Numbered from the stretch's first letter, positions 1 to 6,411 are shown. The stretch: DNA of 6,720 bases from Streptomyces violaceus (GCA_000715635.1 KL569176.1:2205-8924); one strand, 5' to 3'. A program made the numbers and translations. Notes: generated by a model from the letters alone, not told the origin.

Positions 1-483
1 GAACCGCAGCAGGTCCCGCGACGACTGGTCGGCCCAGTGCAGATCCTCCAGCACGAGCAGCAACGGGGCGACATCCGCCACATCGGCCAGCAGCCCCGCC
101 ATCCCCTCGAACAGCCGCAACCGCCCGTCCACGTCCCGCACGCCACCGGTGCCGGCCCCCAGCAACCGCTCCACCACGGGGTGCGCGGCCAGAGCGGCGG
201 CGAACCGCTCATCGCCCGCGAGCACACCCAGCACCTCGGTGAACGGCAGATACGGCAGCCCGACGTCCCCGAGATCCACGCAATGCCCGGTGACGACGGT
301 CATCCCGGCCGCGGCGGCCCGCCCGGCCATCTCGTCCAGCACCCGCGTCTTACCGACCCCGGCGTCCCCGGCGACCAGCACGGCCCGGGCCTCACCGGCA
401 CGAGCACGCTCCAGCACGCCGGAGAGCCGCTCGAGTTCGGTATCCCGCCCGACAACGGGCGTGACCGATGAAGCCTGCGGCAA
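1..483 (-). CDS. LuxR-family LAL regulator, AAA ATPase N-terminal part (partial)
   Basis: This is the N-terminal 161 residues of a large ATP-binding regulator; the rest lies beyond position 1. A Walker A motif, GDAGVGKT, sits at residues 39-46. A Walker B-like stretch, LLLVLEDLHWAD, sits at about residues 141-152. The opening VVGRDTELERL is typical of the ATPase module of LAL regulators (MalT-like), which normally run to about 900 residues and end in a LuxR helix-turn-helix. That C-terminus is not visible, so the DNA-binding role is family knowledge. No ATG fits the start. I chose TTG at 483 because GAGGG at 493-497 lies 9 nt upstream. An in-frame TTG at 492 abuts that site, and a GTG at 534 would place the repeat inside the protein; both are less likely. 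It lies 92 nt downstream of the zinc-finger gene on the same strand. Other signalling STAND-type ATPases with the same N-terminus remain possible. Confidence 0.82.
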   Translation of the reverse strand, partial: MPQASSVTPVVGRDTELERLSGVLERARAGEARAVLVAGDAGVGKTRVLDEMAGRAAAAGMTVVTGHCVDLGDVGLPYLPFTEVLGVLAGDERFAAALAAHPVVERLLGAGTGGVRDVDGRLRLFEGMAGLLADVADVAPLLLVLEDLHWADQSSRDLLRF

Positions 484-498
484 CGAAACCAACCCTCT

Positions 499-560
499 TT
501 TTTCAGGGGCGCGGGGAACTGCGCGATCAACCACACTCAACCCGCAGCCGCCACCGAACA
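499..560. repeat. Streptomyces-type dispersed intergenic repeat (approximate limits)
   Basis: This stretch of the gap between the LAL and zinc-finger genes has a T-run at 498-503, then AGGGGCGCGGGGAACTGCGC at 505-524, followed by a less conserved CAACC/CCGCAGCCGCC part. From memory, near-identical sequences recur in intergenic regions of many Streptomyces genomes. Only one copy is visible here, so the repeat call rests on recognition, not on comparison inside the window. A short potential stem, GCGC with an 8-nt loop and GCGC, is visible at 510-525. The function is unknown to me. It lies directly upstream of the LAL start, and its ends are approximate. Confidence 0.6.
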
Positions 561-575
561 ACAAGCCCCGAACTC

Positions 576-938
576 CTAGGCCCGCAAACCCTTGGCCCAA
601 TCCACCGGCACCCGCCCCGCAGGCCCCGGCGTCGGCTGATCCGCAGGATGACTCACGGGCGGAGCCAGTTCAGGCCCGGCCTCGTACAACTCATTCGCCG
701 AGTAGTCCCAGTACCAGTTCTCACCGGGTTCGAAGCTCTGCACCAGAGGATGCCCGGTCTCCCGGAAATGCCCCGTCGCATGCTTCGCGGGCGAACTGTC
801 ACAGCACCCCACATGCCCGCACCGCGCACACCGCCGCAGATGGAACCACCACCCCCCGGCCGCATCGCACTCGGCGCACCCGTTGCCGCTCGGCGGCACG
901 CCCGGGTCGATTCCGTTGTCACCACTGTCGCCACTCAT
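576..938 (-). CDS. UBP-type zinc-finger protein, 120 aa
   Basis: This small cytosolic protein has one zf-UBP domain over about residues 18-85. Likely zinc ligands are C21 and C24, C37 and C40, C45 or C46, H53, H57 and H63. The core TGHPLVQSF at residues 61-69 is the domain's hallmark, followed by the aromatic ENWYWDY at 73-79. In eukaryotes the domain binds the free C-terminal Gly-Gly tail of ubiquitin (USP5, HDAC6). The role of the bacterial versions is not known to me. By my alignment the ubiquitin-contacting Arg of HDAC6 (in Cys-Gly-Arg) is D47 here, so ubiquitin-like binding cannot be assumed. The position usually Cys in the late W-x-W-C-Y motif is D78. Residues 86-120 are proline-rich and look unstructured. 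The ATG overlaps the kinase stop as ATGA, with GAGGAGG 7 nt upstream, so it is the third gene of the operon and probably translationally coupled. Confidence 0.9.
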   Translation of the reverse strand: MSGDSGDNGIDPGVPPSGNGCAECDAAGGWWFHLRRCARCGHVGCCDSSPAKHATGHFRETGHPLVQSFEPGENWYWDYSANELYEAGPELAPPVSHPADQPTPGPAGRVPVDWAKGLRA

Positions 939-2380
939 GCAAGTTCCTCCTCGGCCGATGTAAGCGGAAGCAGCACCTGGAACCGTGTGTCCCCCGGCTC
1001 CGACTCCACTTGAATGCTTCCGTGGTGCTTGTTGACCACGATCCGCCAGGAGATGTCGAGCCCGAGCCCGGTCCCCTCACCCACGGGCTTCGTCGTGAAG
1101 AAGGGGTCGAAGATCCGCCCCCGGTCCTCCGCCGGGATACCGACGCCCGTGTCCCGGAACTCCACCAGCAGCCGGTCGTGGTCCGGGGCCGTCCGCACGG
1201 TCAACGTCCCTTCGCCGCCCGCGCTGTTGATGGCCGACACCGCGTTGTCGATCAGATTCGTCCACACCTGGTTGAGCTCCGCCGGGTACGCCGGGATCCT
1301 CGGCAGCGCACGGTCGTACTCCTTGACGACCTTGATCCGCTTGCCGATCTTGCCCGACAGCATCAGCAGGGTGGAGTCGAGGAGTTCGTGCACATCGGCG
1401 TTCTGGAAGGGCGCACGGTCGAGCTGCGAGTACTGCTTCGCCGCGTCGACGAGATGCGAGATGCGCGTCGTCGAGTCGTTGATCTCGTCCATCAGCAGCT
1501 CGGTCTCGACGGTGTAGTTCAGCCATCCGATCGCGCTCGGCAGGATCTCCTCGTCCACGGCCGCCGCGACCTGGTCCAGCCAGTCCACGTCGAGGCCCGC
1601 CTGGACGAAGGTGGGCGCGATCCGCCAGCCGTCCGGGATGCCCTGGTCGTCGAGCCAGTCGCTGAGCGCGTCCTCCCGGTCGGAGGCCTCCAGCGGGCTC
1701 AGCGCGGGGGCCTTGGCGACTCGCTCGGCGGTGCGTTCCTGGATGTCGATGAGCTTCGCCATGACCTCGGGGGAGTAGGAGCCCTGCGCGATGATCGCCA
1801 GCTTGTGCCGCATCTTGCCGACCCGCTCCCGCAGCGTCGCGGTCGCCCGTACGGCCGCTGCGGCGGGGTTGTTGAGCTCGTGCGTGAGCCCCGCGGACAA
1901 CGAGCCCAGCGCCAGCAGCCGTTCACGCTGTCCGATGGCCCGCTGGGTGCTCTTCGAACCGAAGAACAGCCCCTCCAGGAGATGCACCGCCATCGGGAAC
2001 CACTCCTGCATGATGTCCGCGAACGTGTCGGCGGGCAGCACGAAGAACCGCGTCGGCTCGGTGACGCGCATGGAGTTGTTGTAGACCTGCCGCACCCGGT
2101 CGCCCAGATACGCCTGCATGGACCCCGCGTACACCCCGCGCTGGGAGGTGCGGGTCACCTCCACGTCGTCCCCGCCGACCCGGCGGTACAGCACGACCGT
2201 GCCCTCGAGCATCACGTAGAAGCAGGTGGCGGGTTCGCCCTCGGTGTACACGGGGCCGGGCTCGAACCGCTCCACCCGCCCCTCGCCGCACAGCCTGCCG
2301 AGTTGCTCGGGCGTGAGCTTCTCGAACAGGAACAGCGCCCCGATCTCCTGGGGGCTGCACGGCATCGACTGCCCGCTCAT
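935..2380 (-). CDS. Soluble sensor histidine kinase with cyclic-nucleotide-binding-like domain, 481 aa
   Basis: A predicted cytoplasmic histidine kinase with no transmembrane segment. Residues 12-130 form a cNMP-binding/CRP-like beta-roll. By my alignment the signature residues of its phosphate-binding cassette (Gly-Glu and Arg-Ser/Thr-Ala) are absent around 86-105, so cAMP binding is doubtful. The phosphoacceptor is H167 in the motif THELNNP. The second dimerisation helix seems to lie at about 300-325 (RISHLVDAAKQYSQLDRA), leaving an unusual helical insertion of roughly 100 residues between them. The ATPase domain is intact: N-box N375 and N379, G1 DTGVGIP at 410-416, F-box FDPFFTTKP at 424-432, G2 GTGLGL at 436-441. 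The start is the ATG at 2380, overlapping the upstream TGA as ATGA with GGAG 5 nt before it. The open frame continues far upstream, but only as an antiphase shadow of the fusion gene. Its likely partner is the receiver domain of that fusion. Confidence 0.93.
   Translation of the reverse strand: MSGQSMPCSPQEIGALFLFEKLTPEQLGRLCGEGRVERFEPGPVYTEGEPATCFYVMLEGTVVLYRRVGGDDVEVTRTSQRGVYAGSMQAYLGDRVRQVYNNSMRVTEPTRFFVLPADTFADIMQEWFPMAVHLLEGLFFGSKSTQRAIGQRERLLALGSLSAGLTHELNNPAAAAVRATATLRERVGKMRHKLAIIAQGSYSPEVMAKLIDIQERTAERVAKAPALSPLEASDREDALSDWLDDQGIPDGWRIAPTFVQAGLDVDWLDQVAAAVDEEILPSAIGWLNYTVETELLMDEINDSTTRISHLVDAAKQYSQLDRAPFQNADVHELLDSTLLMLSGKIGKRIKVVKEYDRALPRIPAYPAELNQVWTNLIDNAVSAINSAGGEGTLTVRTAPDHDRLLVEFRDTGVGIPAEDRGRIFDPFFTTKPVGEGTGLGLDISWRIVVNKHHGSIQVESEPGDTRFQVLLPLTSAEEELA
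946..952 (-). promoter_or_regulatory. Ribosome binding site of the zinc-finger gene, inside the kinase gene
   Basis: GAGGAGG on the minus strand lies 7 nt before the zinc-finger ATG at 938 and is built from the glutamate codons near the kinase C-terminus (EEELA). It fixes the zinc-finger start and, with the ATGA overlap at 935-938, indicates coupled translation. Confidence 0.8.
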
Positions 2381-4053
2381 GACTGCTCCAGATACCGGTG
2401 GACGAGCATCACGGCCATGGCGCCCTCTCCGACGGCGGACGCCACGCGCTTGGCGGACTCGGCACGGGCGTCGCCCGCCACGAACACGCCGGGCACATTC
2501 GTCTCCAGGTGGTACGGCGGCCGGTCCAGCTCCCAGTCCTGCGGCGGGCGGCCGTCGGGGGTCAGGTCGGGCCCGGCGAGGATGAAACCGCGTTCGTCCC
2601 GCAGCACCGTGCCGTCCAGCCAGTCCGTCAGCGGGGCCGCGCCGATGAACACGAACACCCACTGCGCGTCGACCTGTTCGGTGTGCCCGCTGTCCACGTC
2701 CCGCAGGGTCAGCCGTTCCAGGTGGCCGTCGCCGTGCGCGGCCTCGACGACCGTGCGGGAGCGCACCTGGATGTTGGGCGCCTCGTCTATCTGCTGGATG
2801 AGGTAGTGCGACATCGAGGCCGACAGCGACGGGCCGCGCACCAGCAGTGTCACCGACTTGGCGCCGCGGGACAGGTACATCGCCGCCTGCCCGGCGGAGT
2901 TGGCGCCGCCCACGATGTACACGTCCTGCCCCTGGCAGGAGGGGGCCTCCGTCAGGGCCGACCCGTAGAACACCCCACACCCGGTCAGGTCGTCGCAGCC
3001 GGGCGCCGCCAGCTGCCGGTAGGACACGCCGGTCGCCAGGATCACGCTGTGCGCGGCGACCGCCGAGCCGTCGGAGAACCGTACGATCCGGGCGGCGCCG
3101 TTGACCTCCAGCGCCGTCACCTCGCGCGCGGTGAGGATCTCGGCGCCGAACTTCGCCGCCTGCCGCCGTGCCCGGTCGGTGAGCTGAGCCCCCGACACAC
3201 CGTCGGGGAAGCCCAGGTAGTTCTCGATGCGCGAGCTCTGTCCCGCCTGGCCGCCGGTCGCCGACCGCTCCACCAGCACGGTGCGCAGCCCCTCGGAGGC
3301 ACCGTAGACGGCGGCGCCGAGCCCTGCCGGGCCGCCGCCGATCACGACCAGGTCGTAGAAGTCGGCCGTCGGGGTCGTCGCCAGTCCGACCCGGGCGGCG
3401 AGGTCGACGGCCTCCGGTTCGACCAGGGGCGTCCCGTCCGGTGTGATGACCACCGGCAGTCGCATCCCGTCCGTGCCGGCCGCGGCCAGCAGCCGCCGGC
3501 CCTCCGGTTCTTCGGCGGAGTACCAGCGGTACGGCACCTGGTTGCGGGCCAGGAACTCCCGTACGTCCGAGGAGCGTGACGACCAGCGGTGCCCCACGAC
3601 CTTGGTGCTGGGCACGGGCCGGAAGTCGCTGGTCCGCCACGCCTGGAGCAGGTCGTCGAGCACCGGGTAGAGCTTCTCCTCGGGCGGGTCCCACGGCTTG
3701 AGGAGGTAGTGGTCGAGGTCGACGACGTTGATCGCGTCGATCGCCGCGTTGGTGTCCGCGTACGCCGTCAGCAGCACCCGCCGCGCGCCCGGGTACACGT
3801 CCAAGGCCTGTTCGAGGAACTCGATGCCGTTCATCTGCGGCATCCGGTAGTCGGCCAGGATCACGGCCACGAGATCGCCGCGCAGCTTCAGCTCCCGCAG
3901 CGCGTCGAGCGCGGACTCGCCGGACTCCGCGCGCACGATCCGGTACGACGCGCCGTACCGCCGCCGCAGATCCCGGGCCACGGCCCGGGAGACCCCCGGG
4001 TCGTCGTCCACGGTCATGATGACGGTCCGTGCCGCGTCGGCGGCCTGTGCCAT
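2377..4053 (-). CDS. Response regulator / glutaredoxin-like / thioredoxin reductase-like flavoprotein fusion, 558 aa
   Basis: Three domains. Residues 10-140 are a receiver with acidic pocket D17-D18, phosphoacceptor D68 (ILADYRMP), T96 and K119 (LLKPWD). Residues about 148-225 resemble glutaredoxin, with cis-Pro-like P200 in RLPVV, but W-S-S-R-S at 157-161 puts Ser158 and Ser161 where the redox Cys-x-x-Cys should be. Residues 232-558 are a thioredoxin reductase-type flavoprotein. It has FAD motif GGGPAG at 239-244, GGQ at 267-269, NAD(P)H motif GGANSAGQ at 382-389 (third Gly replaced by Ala) and second FAD motif VFVAGD at 523-528. The CATC of classical thioredoxin reductase aligns with G-S-A-L near 364-367. 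Flavin chemistry with NAD(P)H is therefore supported, disulfide reduction is not; the acceptor is unknown. A stop codon at 4080-4078 leaves ATG 4053 as the only good start, with GGGGGA just upstream. It is the first gene of the operon. Databases often call such proteins fused response regulator/thioredoxin-disulfide reductase. Confidence 0.94.
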   Translation of the reverse strand: MAQAADAARTVIMTVDDDPGVSRAVARDLRRRYGASYRIVRAESGESALDALRELKLRGDLVAVILADYRMPQMNGIEFLEQALDVYPGARRVLLTAYADTNAAIDAINVVDLDHYLLKPWDPPEEKLYPVLDDLLQAWRTSDFRPVPSTKVVGHRWSSRSSDVREFLARNQVPYRWYSAEEPEGRRLLAAAGTDGMRLPVVITPDGTPLVEPEAVDLAARVGLATTPTADFYDLVVIGGGPAGLGAAVYGASEGLRTVLVERSATGGQAGQSSRIENYLGFPDGVSGAQLTDRARRQAAKFGAEILTAREVTALEVNGAARIVRFSDGSAVAAHSVILATGVSYRQLAAPGCDDLTGCGVFYGSALTEAPSCQGQDVYIVGGANSAGQAAMYLSRGAKSVTLLVRGPSLSASMSHYLIQQIDEAPNIQVRSRTVVEAAHGDGHLERLTLRDVDSGHTEQVDAQWVFVFIGAAPLTDWLDGTVLRDERGFILAGPDLTPDGRPPQDWELDRPPYHLETNVPGVFVAGDARAESAKRVASAVGEGAMAVMLVHRYLEQS

Positions 4054-4086
4054 ACGTCCCCCACACCGGGCGGTCGACTACCGGTA

Positions 4087-4104
4087 CGGCGCCCCGGGGC
4101 ACCG
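4087..4104. promoter_or_regulatory. Near-palindrome in the leader of the fusion gene
   Basis: An 18-nt inverted repeat, CGGCGCCCC facing GGGGCACCG, with one mismatched pair (4090 and 4101). It lies 33 nt before the ATG at 4053. It could be an operator or a stem in the 5' leader. In such GC-rich DNA a chance occurrence is quite possible. Confidence 0.3.
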
Positions 4105-4145
4105 CACCGACCTTTGCCCATCGTATGTTCGATCGCCGTGCCGCG

Positions 4146-4158
4146 CTCCGATACGGAG
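4146..4158. promoter_or_regulatory. Perfect short inverted repeat CTCCG-ATA-CGGAG
   Basis: The 5-bp arms CTCCG and CGGAG around ATA lie in the middle of the divergent gap, about 85 nt before the stress-gene ATG and 93 nt before the fusion-gene ATG. This is a plausible site for a dimeric regulator, supported only by position and symmetry. Confidence 0.3.
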
Positions 4159-4228
4159 ATCAGCTCCGGCTGCCTCGGCTCGCTGTCGGGGGGTAGTGAA
4201 GACTGAGCAGCACGCAGTGACTTTCCAC

Positions 4229-4235
4229 AGGGAGG
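4229..4235 (+). promoter_or_regulatory. Ribosome binding site of the universal stress gene
   Basis: AGGGAGG lies 7 nt before the ATG at 4243, which decides that start. Confidence 0.8.
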
Positions 4236-4242
4236 CAGCCGG

Positions 4243-5124
4243 ATGACACGCCCGATCACCGCAGGGGTCGACGGATCGCAGGAGAGCCTTGCCGCCCTGG
4301 CGTGGGCGGCACGGGAGGCGGTGCGGCGCGGGCTGGCGCTCAGGGTGGTGCACGCCTGGCGGGTCCAGTCGCCGGAAGTGATCGAGTCGGCGATCACCGG
4401 GGACGCCGACAGCCAGGCGGAGCGGGTGCACAGCGCGGTGACCGAGGCCGTGCGGACCGTCACCGAACGGCACCCGGACCTCGACGTGACCGCCGACGTG
4501 GTGGAGGGGCCGGCCGTCGACACCCTGGTCGCCGCGGCGGCCGACGCCGAGCTGCTGGTGCTGGGTTCGCGCGGGCACGGGCCGATCGTCGGATTCCTGC
4601 TCGGTTCGGTCGGGCAGCAGGTGATCGCCGGGGCCGCCCGGCCCGTCGTGCTCGTCCGGGCCGGCGACGAGCCTTCGGCCGAGGCCGCCGGGCGCGAGAT
4701 CGTCGTGGGCCAGCAGGGCGACCCGGAGGACAGCGCCGACGCGCTGCGGTTCGCCTTCGAGACGGCGGCAGCGCGCGGGGCGACCGTGCGGGTCGTACGG
4801 GCCTGGACCCTGCCGCCCGTGTTCGCCTACAGCCCGGGCTCGCTGAAGCTCCTCGACGAGGCCGGGGGACTGGAGCCGTACGAGAAGAAGGCTGTGGCCG
4901 CGGCGGTCCGGCCGTGGCGGGAACGCTTCCCCGACGTGCCGGTGACGGAACATGTGGAGATGGGCAGCGCCGGCCAGGTGCTGCTGTCGGTGGCCGGGAC
5001 GGCCCAGCTGATGGTCGTCGGACGCCGGGCGCACCGTACGGCCGTCGGCGCCCGGATCGGCTCGGTGGCGCACGGGGTGCTGCACCACGCGGACTGCCCG
5101 GTCGCCGTGGTGCCGCACGCCTGA
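4243..5124 (+). CDS. Tandem-domain universal stress protein, 293 aa
   Basis: Two UspA domains fill the protein, at about residues 4-140 and 151-292. About 290 residues is the usual length for tandem actinobacterial USPs. Domain 1 has an intact nucleotide site: VDGS at 9-12 and the G-x2-G-x9-G-S motif at G108, G111, G121 and S122. Domain 2 looks degenerate. The VDGS position reads QQGD (157-160), and the motif becomes G260-x2-A263-x9-G273-S274. I expect one ATP-binding domain and one structural domain. USPs are cytosolic and are linked to starvation, hypoxia and redox stress in actinobacteria; the exact role is not deducible here. It is transcribed away from the redox-signalling operon across a 189-nt gap and converges on the DUF4032 gene, so it appears monocistronic. 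Confidence 0.93.
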   Translation: MTRPITAGVDGSQESLAALAWAAREAVRRGLALRVVHAWRVQSPEVIESAITGDADSQAERVHSAVTEAVRTVTERHPDLDVTADVVEGPAVDTLVAAAADAELLVLGSRGHGPIVGFLLGSVGQQVIAGAARPVVLVRAGDEPSAEAAGREIVVGQQGDPEDSADALRFAFETAAARGATVRVVRAWTLPPVFAYSPGSLKLLDEAGGLEPYEKKAVAAAVRPWRERFPDVPVTEHVEMGSAGQVLLSVAGTAQLMVVGRRAHRTAVGARIGSVAHGVLHHADCPVAVVPHA

Positions 5125-5151
5125 CGACCGCGCCGGCTCAGTCCGCGGTCG
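5125..5151. terminator. Hairpin between convergent genes, candidate bidirectional terminator
   Basis: A perfect 8-bp inverted repeat, CGACCGCG at 5125-5132 and CGCGGTCG at 5144-5151, has an 11-nt loop. It begins right after the stress-gene stop and covers the stop and last codons of the DUF4032 gene. There is no T-run on either side, which is common for Streptomyces terminators. Placement at a convergent junction supports the call; activity is inferred. Confidence 0.55.
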
Positions 5152-6370
5152 GCTGCAGGGTCTTGCGGGCCTTGGGCAGGATGTTCCGGATGTAGTCCTC
5201 GACCGCGGTGTCGATGCCGATGTCGTGCTGGGCCCGCTCGGACAGGTACCAGCGGTGTTCGAGGAGCTGGTGGTAGATCTCCGCCGGGTCCACGGAGCCG
5301 CGCAGCTCGGGCGGCACAGCCCGCACGGTCGGCCGGAAGACCTCCCGTACCCAGCGGTGGGCGAGCACCTCCGGGCGGGCGCCCAGGGGGTCGCCCGGCG
5401 CGTAGTCGTCCTGGGTCGCCATCCAGCTCTCCAGGTCGTTCAGCAGCCGCCGGGCCTGGTTCTCCTCCGTGTCGAGGCCGGTCAGCCGCAGCAGTTGCCG
5501 CTGGTGGTGGCCCGCGTCGACGACCTTGGGCACGAAGCTGACCGTGTCGCCGTTCGAGGCGTGCTCGATCTGCATCTCGGCGACGTCGAAGCCGAGTTCG
5601 TTCAGGCGGCGGATCCGGCGCTCGATGTACTGGTACTTGCCGGCCGGGTAGACGGAGGTGCGGGTCAGCTCGTCCCACAGACCGCGGTAGCGGGCACAGA
5701 TCTCCATGCCGAACTCGATGGGGTCCACGGACGGGTGCAGCGCCCCGGACGCCTCCAGGTCCAGCAGCTCCCCGCTGATGTTCACCCGGGCGAGGTCCAG
5801 GTCGTACTCGCGCTGCCCGACGCTGAGCTGCGGATGCAGATCACCGGTCTCCGCGTCCACCAGGTAGGCGGCGTAGGCGCCCGCGTCCCGCCGGAAGAGG
5901 GTGTTGGACAGCGAGCAGTCGCCCCAGGCGAACCCGGCCAGGTGCAGCCGCACCAGCAGCACGGCGAGCGCGTCCATCAGCCGGTGCATGGTGGCCGGGC
6001 GCATGGTCGTCTCGAACATCGAGCGATACGGCATCGAGCCGCCCAGATGCCGGGTGATCAGGACGCTCTCCAGCGGGGCGCCGTCCGCGGTGGTGCGGCC
6101 GGTCACCACGGCGAGGGGGTCCACCGACGGGATGCCGAGCCGGTCCAGGTCGCGCAGCATGTCGTACTCGCGCTGGGCGGGCCGTGCGGCCAGTTCCTTG
6201 ACGGCGATCACCTCGTCGCCGGCCCGGGAGTAGCGCACCACGTGCCGGGAGATACCGCGCGGCAGCGGTACGAGGTACTCCGCCGGCCACTCCTCCAGGG
6301 GCACGTCCCACGGCAGTTCCAGCAAGAGCGCGGGATGCTCGGGGTTGGTCGCGCTGATCTGCAGTGCCAT
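5138..6370 (-). CDS. DUF4032 protein with kinase-like N-terminal half, 410 aa
   Basis: The N-terminal half resembles the WaaP/Kdo-kinase type of protein-kinase-like fold. It has a candidate ATP-binding lysine K58 in VIAVKEL, a helix-C glutamate E68 in REYDML, a catalytic-loop-like WGDCSLSNTLF at 149-159 (D151, N156), and a DFG-like VDAETGD at 171-177 (D172). The C-terminal half, about residues 205-400, matches my memory of the actinobacterial DUF4032 domain. It is rich in charged helices and has no membrane segments. All the catalytic positions I looked for are present, so activity is plausible, but the substrate is unknown. The start is ATG 6370, with AAGGA at 6381-6385 and a 10-nt spacer. 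It lies 41 nt after the metallo-hydrolase gene on the same strand, so the two may form an operon, and it ends in the shared hairpin. Confidence 0.85.
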   Translation of the reverse strand: MALQISATNPEHPALLLELPWDVPLEEWPAEYLVPLPRGISRHVVRYSRAGDEVIAVKELAARPAQREYDMLRDLDRLGIPSVDPLAVVTGRTTADGAPLESVLITRHLGGSMPYRSMFETTMRPATMHRLMDALAVLLVRLHLAGFAWGDCSLSNTLFRRDAGAYAAYLVDAETGDLHPQLSVGQREYDLDLARVNISGELLDLEASGALHPSVDPIEFGMEICARYRGLWDELTRTSVYPAGKYQYIERRIRRLNELGFDVAEMQIEHASNGDTVSFVPKVVDAGHHQRQLLRLTGLDTEENQARRLLNDLESWMATQDDYAPGDPLGARPEVLAHRWVREVFRPTVRAVPPELRGSVDPAEIYHQLLEHRWYLSERAQHDIGIDTAVEDYIRNILPKARKTLQPTAD

Positions 6371-6411
6371 GGGCCGGGTGTCCTTGTCTCGCCGCCGATC
6401 GTCACCTCAGA

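Larger units (their letters stand above)
4054..4242. promoter_or_regulatory. Divergent control region between the redox-signalling operon and the stress gene
   Basis: This 189-nt gap separates two divergent ATGs and must hold at least one promoter for each direction, unless transcription starts inside genes. I could not pick convincing -35/-10 pairs on either strand. Two short palindromes are listed separately. I looked for a DosR/DevR-type box (GGGACT...AGTCCC) and did not find one. Confidence 0.5.

Noticed and set aside
300..536. 78-codon minus-strand frame starting inside the repeat
   Set aside because: It is out of frame with the LAL ATPase motifs; its start lies in the dispersed repeat.
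149..2806. 885-codon open frame on the plus strand
   Set aside because: It is antisense to three genes with clear domains, has an arginine/proline-rich low-complexity translation and matches no family. Long antisense frames are common at this GC content.
2398..3579. 393-codon open frame on the plus strand
   Set aside because: It lies wholly antisense to the flavoenzyme fusion and has shadow-type composition with no motif.
2381..4102. N-terminal extension of the kinase reading frame to 1055 residues
   Set aside because: The extra 574 residues are the antiphase reading of the fusion gene. The kinase starts at ATG 2380 with its own ribosome binding site and an ATGA overlap.
3354..4242. Calling the fusion a true thioredoxin-disulfide reductase, or placing a DosR box upstream of it
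   Set aside because: The classical CxxC is absent from both redox domains, and no GGGACT/AGTCCC-type palindrome was found in the divergent gap.
4078..5118. 346-codon open frame on the minus strand
   Set aside because: It is antisense to the universal stress gene, whose domains and ribosome binding site are clear.
4302..5195. 297-codon open frame on the plus strand
   Set aside because: It is an out-of-frame shadow of the universal stress gene made of Arg/Gly-rich sequence.
6208..6405. 65-codon minus-strand frame between the hydrolase and DUF4032 genes
   Set aside because: It overlaps the DUF4032 start in another frame and has no motif.
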